64,000 nucleotides of DNA from Silicimonas algicola (GTDB taxonomy: Bacteria; Pseudomonadota; Alphaproteobacteria; Rhodobacterales; Rhodobacteraceae): the NCBI RefSeq assembly GCF_003148765.1, contig NZ_QGGV01000012.1:1-64000 (forward strand). Direction: 5' to 3'. The notes beneath the pieces were generated by a model. It did not search any database. It saw only the letters and a list, made by a program, of their open reading frames with translations, and was not told the origin of the DNA. Position 1 is the stretch's first letter. Every line of letters begins with the position of its first letter. The position numbers and the translations under genes are program-made. Of this stretch, positions 26,484 to 34,927 are shown in pieces.

Positions 26484-27046
26484 CAGCCGACCCTCTCTTC
26501 GAGTTCCGCCTCATGCGCCATCGACGCGGCGAGCGGATTGTCTCGGCCCGAGACCGTCATCCACAGATCCATGGACAGCTGAAGGAAATAGAGCGCAAAG
26601 CCCAAGGGGACGGCGCCATAGGGAATCCAGAGAGGGAAGGCCCAGACCGTCTCGGATTTCCAGTTCCTCGACCAGGCCAGATGGAAGGTGTCGAAGCCGT
26701 ACCAGACCATGGCGCCCGCCATGGCGATCGTCAGGACAAGGACAAAAAGCGCGAGCACTCGCCGGGGACCGGGCGGAAGAAGGCTTGGCAGAAGGTCGAC
26801 GCCGACGTGGCCGCGCAGCTTCTGCACATAGGGCAGGCCGATCAGCGTCGCGCCGATCATCAGGTAGATCACCGCCTCGGTCTGCCAGATCGTCGAGCGG
26901 TTGAGGATCAGGCGGACGAAGATCATCTGGCAGGTGATCAGCACGGAGGACAGGATCATCAGCGCCGCGATTACGCCGCAGACGGTAGAGACGGCGTTCA
27001 TCGCCCTCACGGGCAAGGGCGTGTCGACGGGTGCGGGGTCGGACAT
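26483..27046 (-). CDS. matQ: Malonate TRAP transporter, small permease (DctQ-like)
   Basis: A 187-aa protein with four transmembrane helices (AVSTVCGVIAALMILSSVLI, EAVIYLMIGATLIGLPYVQ, RVLALFVLVLTIAMAGAMVW and PYGAVPLGFALYFLQLSMDL), the DctQ fold. It pairs with MatM in the membrane. The start ATG 27046 (MSDPAPVDTP) lacks a strong Shine-Dalgarno; GGGGCTCTCGCGC precedes it. Its stop shares one base with the matM start. The gap to matP is 63 bp, still one operon. Confidence 0.92.
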   Translation of the reverse strand: MSDPAPVDTPLPVRAMNAVSTVCGVIAALMILSSVLITCQMIFVRLILNRSTIWQTEAVIYLMIGATLIGLPYVQKLRGHVGVDLLPSLLPPGPRRVLALFVLVLTIAMAGAMVWYGFDTFHLAWSRNWKSETVWAFPLWIPYGAVPLGFALYFLQLSMDLWMTVSGRDNPLAASMAHEAELEERVG

Positions 27047-27109
27047 GGGGCTCTCGCGCAAGGGGGGCCGGGGAAGGCCGCGACGGATGCCGCGGCCCTC
27101 GATTTCAGG

Positions 27110-28090
27110 TCACTCGACGGAGAGCGCCATGTCGAGAAGCTCCTGCCCGCCCGGCGTCTCCTGTACGAAGATCGGGAAGGCGGTCTCCTTGGCCAGCGCG
27201 AGCCAGGCGTCGAAGTCCTCGGACGTCATCTCGGCGATCTCGACGCCCGCGTCCGCGAAGGTCTGGCGCGCGATCTCGTCGCCCTTCTTGCCTTCCTCAA
27301 GATAGAAGGCCTCGGCCTTGGCCGACGCCTCGGTCAGCGCTGTCTGCTGTTCCGGGGTCAGTCCCTCGAAGGTCGACTTGTTGATGAGGAGCGGCTGGTA
27401 CATGAACCAAAGCGCCGTGTCGCCCGCGGGCGTATAGCACTTGAGCTGCTCGTAGAGGCGGAAAGACACGAAGCTTTCCGATGAGGTGTTCGTCGCGTCC
27501 AGAACGCCGGTCTGGAGCGCGGGATAGATCTCGGACGAGGCCATCGACGAGATCGAAGCGCCGGCGCCGGCCAGCATTTCCTCGAACGACTTGCCTGCGG
27601 CGCGGATGCTTATGCCCTGGACGTCTTCGGGCTTGGTGATGCAGCCCTTGTTCGAACCAAAGCCGCCCGCGAGATAGCCGTGGACCAGGACCATGACGTC
27701 GTCCTGGGCCATGATCTCGGACAGCTTGTCCATGAAGGGCGAATGCGACAGCCGGTCGCCGTGGTCGAGGTTCTTCACGAGCCCCGGCATCAGGGTGAGG
27801 TTGTAGGCGGGCTGCTGGCCGCCCGCGTAGGACAGCGGCAGGACGGTCATGTCGAGCTGTCCGCGCGACAGCGGCGTGTATTGCTCGCGCGCCTTGAACA
27901 GCGACTGGTTCGGGAAAATCTGGATCTCGAGGTCGACGCCCGCGGCGGCGACGTCGTCGGCGATCATCTGGGCGATCTGGTGGCGCACGTCGCCGGTGGC
28001 GAACTGGTGCGACAGGCGAAGTTCGACCGCCGAGGCGGCGCTTGCTGCAACGGCGAGGGTCAGCACGGATGCTGCTAGAGTCAGTTTCAT
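27110..28090 (-). CDS. matP: Malonate TRAP transporter, periplasmic binding protein (DctP-like)
   Basis: A 326-aa secreted solute-binding protein. Residues 1-22 are a signal peptide (LTLAASVLTLAVAASAASA). The DctP fold shows ELRLSHQFATGDVRHQIAQM, IQIFPNQSLFKAREQYTPLS, GISIRAAGKSFEEMLAGAGA and the ligand-contacting Arg in the IRAAG block, with Asn at DATNTSS. It captures malonate (inferred from the operon) and hands it to MatQM. A strong GGGAGGACC precedes ATG 28090. First gene of matPQMAB; divergent from the GntR regulator with the operator between. Confidence 0.94.
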   Translation of the reverse strand: MKLTLAASVLTLAVAASAASAVELRLSHQFATGDVRHQIAQMIADDVAAAGVDLEIQIFPNQSLFKAREQYTPLSRGQLDMTVLPLSYAGGQQPAYNLTLMPGLVKNLDHGDRLSHSPFMDKLSEIMAQDDVMVLVHGYLAGGFGSNKGCITKPEDVQGISIRAAGKSFEEMLAGAGASISSMASSEIYPALQTGVLDATNTSSESFVSFRLYEQLKCYTPAGDTALWFMYQPLLINKSTFEGLTPEQQTALTEASAKAEAFYLEEGKKGDEIARQTFADAGVEIAEMTSEDFDAWLALAKETAFPIFVQETPGGQELLDMALSVE

Positions 28091-28166
28091 CGAAGGTCCT
28101 CCCTGGACTCCCCGGACTGGCGCCGGGTCGGGTCCTGCGTGGCATAGCATGTATTTCGAGTCAACA

Positions 28167-28193
28167 TTCCTGTATACAAGAACGCCGTTCTTG
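28167..28193. promoter_or_regulatory. MatR-type operator palindromes in the mat divergent promoter region
   Basis: TTCCTGTATACAAGAA at 28167-28182 is palindromic with a single mismatched pair and resembles the inverted repeat TCTTGTA/TACACGA reported for MatR of Rhizobium leguminosarum. It overlaps a second perfect inverted repeat, CAAGAAC-GCC-GTTCTTG at 28177-28193. Both sit between matP and the GntR gene and are probable sites of the GntR regulator. A TTGACT hexamer reading leftward lies next to them without a convincing -10. Confidence 0.65.
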
Positions 28194-28214
28194 TTCGGGA
28201 AGTTGAGGGCGGCT

Positions 28215-28883
28215 ATGGTCCCGCGCATGGAGCGCAAACGGTCCGACATCATCGCCGACGAACTGGAGGGCCTGATCCTCGAAGGCTCATTCACGGACGG
28301 GGCGCGTCTGGACGAGGTCCAGCTTGCCGACCGCTTCCAGGTGTCGCGCACCCCGATCCGCGAGGCGCTGCACCGTCTGACGCAATCCGGGCTGGTCGAG
28401 CAGGTGCCCCGCCGCGGCGTCTTCGTGCGACAGCCGGGGCCGGTCGAACTGATCGAGATGTTCGAGGTCATGGCCGAACTCGAGGCGGTCTGCGCGCGGC
28501 TTGCGGCAAGCCGGATCACCGAGCAGGCGCTGGAGGAGTTGAAGGCGCTCAACGTCCGGTGTCTGGACGCGGTAGGGCAGGGGCAGTCCGACGACTATTA
28601 CGAGATGAATGAGGTCTTTCACCGCATGCTGTACAGGCAGTCGGGGAATGCCTTTCTCGAGCAGGAATGTCTGCGCCTTCATCGCCGTCTGAAGCCCTTC
28701 CGCCGCCTCCAGTTGCGTGTGCGCGGGCGCCTGTCGCAGTCGATGACCGAACACGAGCAGGTCGTCGCGGCGCTGGAGGCGGGCGACGGAAGCGCCGCGG
28801 CGTCGGCGATCCGGGCCCATGTCGCCGTGCAGGGCGAGAAATTCCACCACCTGATGTCCAGCCTGAGGCCCGCTGCGGAGTAG
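28215..28883 (+). CDS. matR: GntR/FadR-family regulator of the mat operon (MatR-like)
   Basis: A 222-aa FCD-type GntR regulator. The winged helix is about residues 12-70 with ARLDEVQLADRFQVSRTPIR and EALHRLTQSGLVEQ; the FCD effector domain follows with EVMAELEAVCARLAASR, the metal-binding Asp/His pattern NEVFHRMLYR, and a late H in TEHEQVV. It is divergent from matP with the palindromic operator between, so it probably responds to malonate or malonyl-CoA. The first ATG 28215 gives MVPRMERKR; the ATG at 28227 (MERKRSD) is the alternative. Confidence 0.88.
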   Translation: MVPRMERKRSDIIADELEGLILEGSFTDGARLDEVQLADRFQVSRTPIREALHRLTQSGLVEQVPRRGVFVRQPGPVELIEMFEVMAELEAVCARLAASRITEQALEELKALNVRCLDAVGQGQSDDYYEMNEVFHRMLYRQSGNAFLEQECLRLHRRLKPFRRLQLRVRGRLSQSMTEHEQVVAALEAGDGSAAASAIRAHVAVQGEKFHHLMSSLRPAAE

Positions 28884-28894
28884 CCGCCGCCGAT

Positions 28895-28923
28895 TTGACC
28901 TTGCCAATTAATATTACTTTATA
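28895..28923 (+). promoter_or_regulatory. Putative promoter of the second GntR operon
   Basis: TTGACC at 28895-28900 and TTTATA at 28918-28923 are 17 bp apart in an unusually AT-rich spacer (CCAATTAATATTAC), 37 bp before the TTG start of the next gene. The AT-rich spacer could also be a regulator site. Confidence 0.6.
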
Positions 28924-28959
28924 CAGTCTCTGCGGAAAACCACGGGAGGATGGAGGGAC

Positions 28960-29733
28960 TTGGTCGAACGCGGGGCATCCGATGGCGGCCGCGCCGCGAG
29001 CGTGCCCGGTGCGGGTTGGCAGGCGCCGCTCGTCACCGTATCCGGCGCGTCGAACCTGGCCAACCTGATCGGGCGGGACATCGTGTCGGGTCGCCTGGGC
29101 GAGACGCTCCTTCCCTCCGAAGTCGAGATGCGCGAGCGGTACGCGGTGTCCCGCACCGCGCTGCGGGAAGCCTATTCCAAACTGGCCGCCAAGGGTCTTG
29201 TCGCCGCGCGTCCCAAGGTCGGCACCTCGGTGAGGCCTCGCGCGGACTGGAACATGCTGGATCAGGACGTTCTGGCCTGGCACCTTCAGACCTCGCCGGT
29301 GGGCGAGCTTTTCGCCGACCTCTACGCGCTTCGGAAGATGATCGAGCCCGCTGCTGCCGACCTTGCCGCGCGCATCCGCACCGACGACGACCTGACGCGG
29401 ATCGACGCCGCCTTCGAGCGGATGACCGAGTCGCGGGGGTCGGCGCTGGTCGAGGCCGACTACGAGTTCCACGTCTCGATCCTGACCGCGACGCAGAACC
29501 GCTTCATCCTGTCGTTCAGCGGGCTCATCAAGGCGGCGATGCTGAGCGCTTTCGAGGTCAGCTGGTCGAATGCGGGCGTCGTCCTGGTGAAGACGCGGAT
29601 CGGACAGCACGGCGAGGTGGCGCGCGCCATTCGCGACGGGAAGGGCGAGACGGCACGGCGGATCATGGCGGCTCTTCTGGAGGATTCGATCGGCGACGTG
29701 CGCGCCGCTCTGGACAAGGGACGCACGGCATGA
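28960..29733 (+). CDS. GntR/FadR-family regulator of a sugar-acid operon
   Basis: A 257-aa FCD-type regulator, with the wHTH at about residues 30-95 (LPSEVEMRERYAVSRTALRE) and the FCD domain (LYALRKMIEPAAADLAARIR, EADYEFHVSILTATQNRF, GQHGEVARAI). The TTG at 28960 follows GGAGGGAC and is the most upstream plausible start; the N-terminal 25 residues before NLANLIGRDIV are poorly structured. ATGA overlap joins it to the sugar dehydrogenase. It is probably an autoregulated repressor sensing an intermediate of the pathway (inference). Confidence 0.87.
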   Translation: MVERGASDGGRAASVPGAGWQAPLVTVSGASNLANLIGRDIVSGRLGETLLPSEVEMRERYAVSRTALREAYSKLAAKGLVAARPKVGTSVRPRADWNMLDQDVLAWHLQTSPVGELFADLYALRKMIEPAAADLAARIRTDDDLTRIDAAFERMTESRGSALVEADYEFHVSILTATQNRFILSFSGLIKAAMLSAFEVSWSNAGVVLVKTRIGQHGEVARAIRDGKGETARRIMAALLEDSIGDVRAALDKGRTA

Positions 29734-30662
29734 CCCGACGCAAGATCGCCTTGGCCGGGATCGGAAAGATCGCGACCGACCAGCATATCCCGACGCTGGC
29801 GTCGTCGCCGGACTGGGAACTGGCGGCCGCCGTGTCGCGGCACGGGCGTGTCGAGGGCGTTCCCAACTTCACGGACATGGACGAGATGCTGGCGGCCCAT
29901 CCCGAGGTCGGGACCGTCTCGCTGTGCATGCCGCCGGTGCCGCGCTTCGCCTATGCCGAAGCGGCGCTGAAAGCCGGGCGGAACGTGATGCTGGAAAAGC
30001 CGCCGGGCGCCACGCTGTCGGAGGTTCATGCGTTGGAAAACCTGGCGCGCGAGGCGGGCGTCGTTCTCTACGCTACATGGCATTCGCGCGAGGCCGCCTT
30101 CGTGGCGCCGGCGGCGGCGTGGCTGAAGGGTCGGCGGCTGAAGCGGTTCACCGTGACCTGGAAGGAAGACGTGCGGAAATGGCACCCTGGCCAGGACTGG
30201 GTCTTCGAGCCGGGAGGAATGGGTGTTTTCGATCCTGGCATCAACGCGCTCTCCATCGTCACGGCGATCCTGCCCGATCCCATCCATGTGACGCGGGCGA
30301 CGCTGGAAATGCCTGAAAACCGCCAGACCCCCATTGCGGCGACACTGGCTTTTCATCATCCGCAGGGAGCCGAGGTGACGGCGACTATGGACTGGGACCA
30401 CTCCGGAGACGATGTCTGGCGGATCGAGGCGGTGACCGATGGCGGGACCATGACGCTTGACCGGGGCGGAGCAGAGATGCGCATCGACGGATCGGTCCAG
30501 AGCGCCGGTGACGGGCTTCACGGAGAGTATCCCAGGCTTTATGCGCAGATGGCCCGACTGGTGGAGGATGGGCGCTCTGACGTCGACCTCAGTCCGGCGC
30601 GGCATGTCTGGGACGCGATGACGCTTGGCCGCCGCAAGATCGTCGCACCATTTCACTGGTAG
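29730..30662 (+). CDS. Gfo/Idh/MocA sugar 1-dehydrogenase (L-arabinose / D-galactose type)
   Basis: A 310-aa NAD(P)-dependent oxidoreductase. The Rossmann part is GIGKIATDQHIPTL; the family EKP motif is MLEKPPGATLSEVHALE. WKEDVRKWHPGQDWVFEPGG and GVFDPGINALSIV closely match, from memory, Azospirillum L-arabinose 1-dehydrogenase, which also oxidises D-galactose. It would form the aldonolactone as first step of the non-phosphorylative pathway. Translationally coupled to the GntR gene; followed 10 bp later by a matching dehydratase. Substrate choice between arabinose and galactose cannot be read here. Confidence 0.85.
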   Translation: MTRRKIALAGIGKIATDQHIPTLASSPDWELAAAVSRHGRVEGVPNFTDMDEMLAAHPEVGTVSLCMPPVPRFAYAEAALKAGRNVMLEKPPGATLSEVHALENLAREAGVVLYATWHSREAAFVAPAAAWLKGRRLKRFTVTWKEDVRKWHPGQDWVFEPGGMGVFDPGINALSIVTAILPDPIHVTRATLEMPENRQTPIAATLAFHHPQGAEVTATMDWDHSGDDVWRIEAVTDGGTMTLDRGGAEMRIDGSVQSAGDGLHGEYPRLYAQMARLVEDGRSDVDLSPARHVWDAMTLGRRKIVAPFHW

Positions 30663-30672
30663 GGAAGCAAGC

Positions 30673-31593
30673 ATGTTGAAAGAGCCGCTCAAGGGCATAC
30701 TGCCGGTTGCGCCGACGCCTTTTCACGCAGACGGACGGATCGACGAGGACGGGATGCGCCGTGTGCTCGACTGCATGGTGGATCAGGGCGTCGACGCCAT
30801 CTGCATCCTTGCCAACTACTCCGAGCAGTTCCTTCTGTCGGACGAGGAGCGCGCCACGCTGATGCGCGTCAGCCTCGAGCGTGTGGATGGCCGGGTGCCG
30901 GTGATCGTGACGGTCAGCCACTTCTCGACCGACATCGTAGTGGGCCGCGCAAAGGCCGCCGAGGCGCAGGGTGCGGCGATGGTGATGATGATGCCGCCCT
31001 ATCACGGCGTGGGGCTGGTGCCGGCCGAGGCGGGCATCCTCGAGCATTTCCGCGCCGTGTCGGACGCGATCACGATCCCGATCATGGTGCAGGACGCGCC
31101 GCTTTCGGGCGTCTCGCTACCCGTGCCGACGCTGGTGCGGATGGCGCGCGAGATCGAGAACGTGAGCTACTTCAAGATCGAGACACCCTTTGCCGCCGAC
31201 AAGCTGGCGGCGCTGATCGAGGCGGGCGGCGACCATATCGTCGGGCCATTCGACGGCGAGGAGGCGGTGACGCTGCTGGCCGACCTCGACGCGGGCTGCA
31301 CGGGGACGATGACCTCGGCGCTTCAGCCCGAGATGATCCGGCCGATCGTCACGGATTTCCTGGCAGGGAACGGCGAGGCGGCGCTGGACCGGTGGAAGCT
31401 GTGCCTTCCGCTCATCAATCACGAAAACCGCCAGTGCGGGTTGCGGGCGACGAAGACAGTGATGATGGAGGGCGGCGTGATCGGGTCCGATTACGTCCGC
31501 CATCCTCTCAAGCCGATGAGTGCGCGCACCAGGGAGCGTTTGATCCAGCTCGCGCGCGATCTGGACCTCATCGCGCTCCGGTGGGGCAAGTAG
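30673..31593 (+). CDS. DHDPS-family 2-keto-3-deoxy-sugar-acid dehydratase (L-KDA dehydratase-like)
   Basis: A 306-aa class I aldolase-fold enzyme. The Schiff-base Lys is in SYFKIETPFAADKLA, the Tyr in MMMPPYHGVGLV, and ICILANYSEQFLLSDEER and LINHENRQCGLRATK resemble Azospirillum L-2-keto-3-deoxyarabonate dehydratase more than DapA. It would make 2-oxoglutarate semialdehyde from L-2-keto-3-deoxyarabonate. Start ATG 30673 after AGGGAAGC. It ends the operon; the aldonolactonase, aldonate dehydratase and semialdehyde dehydrogenase are not in this window. Confidence 0.82.
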   Translation: MLKEPLKGILPVAPTPFHADGRIDEDGMRRVLDCMVDQGVDAICILANYSEQFLLSDEERATLMRVSLERVDGRVPVIVTVSHFSTDIVVGRAKAAEAQGAAMVMMMPPYHGVGLVPAEAGILEHFRAVSDAITIPIMVQDAPLSGVSLPVPTLVRMAREIENVSYFKIETPFAADKLAALIEAGGDHIVGPFDGEEAVTLLADLDAGCTGTMTSALQPEMIRPIVTDFLAGNGEAALDRWKLCLPLINHENRQCGLRATKTVMMEGGVIGSDYVRHPLKPMSARTRERLIQLARDLDLIALRWGK

Positions 31594-31596
31594 CGC

Positions 31597-31776
31597 TCAG
31601 AAGTCGACCGCGAGACCCTTCTTCTCCCAGTCGCCATATCGGACTGGCTCAGGTCCGTCACGCCCGCCCAGCTCCACGGGCATGTTGGCGGGCTCGGCCG
31701 CCTCGCGGCGCGCTTCGGCTTCGGCCAGTGCGCGTTGTGCGGCGGGGGGAAGGTCGGTTCGGCTGGTCTCGGTCAT
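31597..31776 (-). CDS. DUF1674 protein, succinate-dehydrogenase assembly factor 4-like
   Basis: A 59-codon gene, too short for routine ORF calling, starting MTETSRTDLPPAAQRALAEA. The C-terminal block ELGGRDGPEPVRYGDWEKKG followed by LAVDF is the DUF1674 signature; eukaryotic members (SDHAF4) protect and mature the flavoprotein subunit of succinate dehydrogenase. The last 25 residues carry nearly all conservation and the N-terminus is a charged helix. It lies 3 bp past the dehydratase gene on the opposite strand and is divergent from rsmB (44 bp between starts). Confidence 0.88.
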   Translation of the reverse strand: MTETSRTDLPPAAQRALAEAEARREAAEPANMPVELGGRDGPEPVRYGDWEKKGLAVDF

Positions 31777-31820
31777 GTCCTCTGTTATAGGGATGGCGCG
31801 GTTTCAGACAAGGCAGGGCG

Positions 31821-33080
31821 ATGGCGAAGGCGGGATCGGGCGCGCGGGCGGCGGCGGTGGTGGCGATGACCGCCGTGACCGAGGAGGGGCGGCTTCTGTC
31901 CGACGCGCTGGCGAAGGCGACGTCTGGCCTCGAGCCGTCGGATACCGCGCGTGCCGGGCGGCTGGCGACGGGGGCCCTGAGGTGGGCGGGCCGGTCCGAC
32001 CGGCTTCTCGGTCCGCACCTTCGGATGAAGCCCGAAGAGCAGGTGATGAACATCCTGAGGCTGGCGCTTTACGAGATGTACGCCGAGGGGACGCCGTCGC
32101 ACGCCGCGGTCGATGGAGCCGTCTCGCTGGCCGCGCGCCCGAAGGCCGGGCTGGTGAATGGCGTCCTGCGCAACATCCAGCGCCGCGATCCCGACTGGTC
32201 GGCGCTTCCCGTGCCGAGCATCCAGAAGTGGCTGAGAAAGCGGTTGGTCGCGGCCTGGGGCAAGGAGGCCGTTGCGGCGATGGAAGCGGTTCAGGCGACC
32301 GAGCCGCCTCTGGACCTGACGCTTCGCGATCCGGCGACGGCGGACACATGGGCGCAGACCCTCGACGCCGAGATCCTGCCGATGGGGAGCCTGCGCCTTT
32401 CTCAGCACGGCCAGATTTCTGCTTTGCCGGGTTTTGCCGAGGGTGCCTGGTGGGTGCAGGATGCCGGGGCGACGATGGCCGTTCGCGTGCTCGACCCAAA
32501 ACCCGGCGAGCGGGTCCTCGACCTCTGCGCGGCGCCGGGGGGCAAGGCCATGCAACTCGCCGCGGCGGGGGCGAGGGTCACGGCTCTCGACATCGCGGCC
32601 GACCGGATGACGCGCGTCGGCGAGAACATTTCGCGGACGGGGCTCGCGGCCGATCTAGTCGTTGCGGACATGATGACGTGGGAGCCCGACGCGCCCTTCG
32701 ATGCCATCCTTCTCGATGCGCCCTGTTCCGCCACGGGCACGCTGCGGCGTCACCCGGATCTGGCCTATGCGCGGGACGGGAGCGGGATCGACATGCTGAC
32801 CGAACTTCAGGCGGCCATGCTCGATCGTGCGCTCGGCTGGCTGACGCCGGGCGGGCGGCTGGTCTATTGCACCTGTTCGCTGTTGCCCGAAGAAGGCGAG
32901 GCGCAGCGCGACGGCGTCCTGGCCCGGCATCCGGACGTGACGCTTTCGGACCATGTTCCCGAGGGCACCGACCCCGCCTGGATCACGTCCGGAGGCGGAC
33001 TGCGCCTGCGTCCCGACCATTGGGCGGAGCGGGGCGGCATCGACAGCTTCTTCGTCATGCGGCTGGAAAAACGCCCATGA
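31821..33080 (+). CDS. rsmB: 16S rRNA m5C967-type methyltransferase (RsmB/NOP family)
   Basis: A 419-aa SAM-dependent RNA methyltransferase. The N-terminal NusB-like domain (about 1-135) includes LRLALYEMYAEGTPSHAAVD; the C-terminal Rossmann domain has the SAM loop VLDLCAAPGGKAMQLA, the motif IV Cys LDAPCSATGTLRRHPD, and the motif VI Cys LVYCTCSLLPEEGE. These give the two Cys of the m5C mechanism. It is usual for Rhodobacterales to have rsmB followed by a heparinase-like gene and purH, as here. Confidence 0.93.
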   Translation: MAKAGSGARAAAVVAMTAVTEEGRLLSDALAKATSGLEPSDTARAGRLATGALRWAGRSDRLLGPHLRMKPEEQVMNILRLALYEMYAEGTPSHAAVDGAVSLAARPKAGLVNGVLRNIQRRDPDWSALPVPSIQKWLRKRLVAAWGKEAVAAMEAVQATEPPLDLTLRDPATADTWAQTLDAEILPMGSLRLSQHGQISALPGFAEGAWWVQDAGATMAVRVLDPKPGERVLDLCAAPGGKAMQLAAAGARVTALDIAADRMTRVGENISRTGLAADLVVADMMTWEPDAPFDAILLDAPCSATGTLRRHPDLAYARDGSGIDMLTELQAAMLDRALGWLTPGGRLVYCTCSLLPEEGEAQRDGVLARHPDVTLSDHVPEGTDPAWITSGGGLRLRPDHWAERGGIDSFFVMRLEKRP

Positions 33081-33156
33081 CACCCTCGCCGTTCGCGGCT
33101 ATGCTTCCGGCCATCACAGGCCCGATCGAACGGGCGGCAGAGGCAGGACGACCCCG

Positions 33157-34905
33157 TTGTCCAACGACGAGAGCTGGTCCGCGCGCAAGACGCGCTGGTT
33201 GAACCATTTCCACGCTCGCGTGGCCTCGCTGACGCGTCCGGCGACTGCCTTCACCTCGACCCCGGAACCCCGCACCATCGGCACCTTCGCGCGGGGTCGG
33301 CAGATCACCGGCGGCAATTTTCTCTTCGCGGGCTACCTCGTGCAGGCTCCCGGGACCGCGATCTGGGACCTGCCGATGCCGGACCAGGCCTTCGAGGCCG
33401 ATCTGCACGGATTCACCTGGCTCGATGACCTCGCGGCCGTCGGCGACGTCCACGCGACACGCCGGGCGCAGGACTGGACCCACGAGTGGGTGCGCCGCTT
33501 CGGGCGGGGCGTGGGGCCGGGGTGGACGCCCGACCTGACGGGGCGGCGGCTGATCCGCTGGATCAACCATTCGATCCTTCTTCTCAACGGTCAGGAGCGC
33601 GACGTCAGCACCGCCTACTTCCGCTCGCTCGGCGCGCAGACCCGGTTTCTCGCCCGGCGATGGAAGGCGGCCTCGCCCGGTCTGCCGCGGTTCGAGGCGC
33701 TGACGGGACTGATCTACGCCGGCATCGCCCTGACAGGCATGGACAGGCACGTCGACGTGGCGACCCGGGCGCTGGTGCGCGAGTGCGGCAACGAGATCGA
33801 CGCCGAGGGCGGGCTTCTGACGCGCAACCCCGAGGAACTGCTGGAGGTCTTCACGCTGCTGAACTGGGCGGCGGTCGCCCTTCAGGATGCCGGGAGGACG
33901 CCCGGACCGGACCTCATGGGCGTCATCGCGCGGATCGCCCCGGTGTTGCGCGCTTTGCGACACGCCGATGGCGGGCTGGCCCGGTTCCACGGCGGCGGAC
34001 GCGGGATGGAGGGCCGGCTGGATCGCGCGCTGGCGACGGCGGGGGTGCGGGGAGCCGCGCGGCACGATCTTGCAATGGGTTTCGCGCGGATCGCGCATGG
34101 GCGGACGACGGTCATCATGGATGCGGCCTCGCCGCCGCGCCCGGACGTTTCGGAGAATGCCCACGCCTCGACGCTGGCGATCGAGCTGACCTCGGGGCGG
34201 AGGCCGCTGATCGTGAACTGCGGTTCGGGCGCATCGTTCGGGAAGAACTGGCGGCGCGCTGGCCGGGCGACGCCCAGCCATTCGACCCTAGGGATCGAGG
34301 GATACTCCTCGTCGCGCCTCGGCGTCGCAGGGATGGTGTCGGGGAAGAAGGCCGAGCTTCTGATCGACCGGCCCGAGGACGTGCGGTTCGAGCGCGTCGA
34401 GGTCGAGGGCGGCACGCGCATCGTCGCGGGCCACAACGGCTGGCAGGCGAGTCATGGGCTGACCCATGTCAGGACGCTGCACATCGGGTTCGAGGGGCGC
34501 GAGCTGCGGGGCGAGGACGTGCTTCTCGCCATGACACCCGCCGACAAGCGCCGGTTCGACATCGTGTTCGACCGCTCGCGACTGGAAGGCATTCCCTTCG
34601 CCGTGCGCTTTCATCTGCATCCCGACGTCGACGCGACCCTCGACATGAACGGAACGGCGGTCTCAATGGTGCTGAAGTCGAGCGAGATCTGGGTCTTCCG
34701 GTTCCAGGGGCCGGTTCAGCTTGCGCTCGAACCGAGCGTTTACCTGGAGAAATCGCGGCTGAGTCCGCGTGCGACCAAACAGATCGTTCTATCCGGACGG
34801 GCCATGGAGTATGCTACCCGCGTCAGCTGGACCCTTGCCAAGACGCAGGATACGCCCACGGCGATCCGCGACTATGCGCAGGAAGACGAGCTGGCACAGA
34901 GATAG
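33157..34905 (+). CDS. Heparinase II/III family protein
   Basis: A 582-aa protein: an alpha/alpha toroid N-terminal half ([53 protein letters not shown]) and a beta-sandwich C-terminal half with [13 protein letters not shown]-like strands. It looks like the heparinase II/III lyases, but the substrate of these widespread Rhodobacterales copies is not known; cell-surface polysaccharide processing is possible. No signal peptide is evident. I place the start at TTG 33157 ([20 protein letters not shown]) because upstream codons read out of the rsmB 3' end; AGGCAGGAC is a weak Shine-Dalgarno. Confidence 0.82.
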   Translation: MSNDESWSARKTRWLNHFHARVASLTRPATAFTSTPEPRTIGTFARGRQITGGNFLFAGYLVQAPGTAIWDLPMPDQAFEADLHGFTWLDDLAAVGDVHATRRAQDWTHEWVRRFGRGVGPGWTPDLTGRRLIRWINHSILLLNGQERDVSTAYFRSLGAQTRFLARRWKAASPGLPRFEALTGLIYAGIALTGMDRHVDVATRALVRECGNEIDAEGGLLTRNPEELLEVFTLLNWAAVALQDAGRTPGPDLMGVIARIAPVLRALRHADGGLARFHGGGRGMEGRLDRALATAGVRGAARHDLAMGFARIAHGRTTVIMDAASPPRPDVSENAHASTLAIELTSGRRPLIVNCGSGASFGKNWRRAGRATPSHSTLGIEGYSSSRLGVAGMVSGKKAELLIDRPEDVRFERVEVEGGTRIVAGHNGWQASHGLTHVRTLHIGFEGRELRGEDVLLAMTPADKRRFDIVFDRSRLEGIPFAVRFHLHPDVDATLDMNGTAVSMVLKSSEIWVFRFQGPVQLALEPSVYLEKSRLSPRATKQIVLSGRAMEYATRVSWTLAKTQDTPTAIRDYAQEDELAQR

Positions 34906-34927
34906 GCAGACAGGATCCGACCGACCG

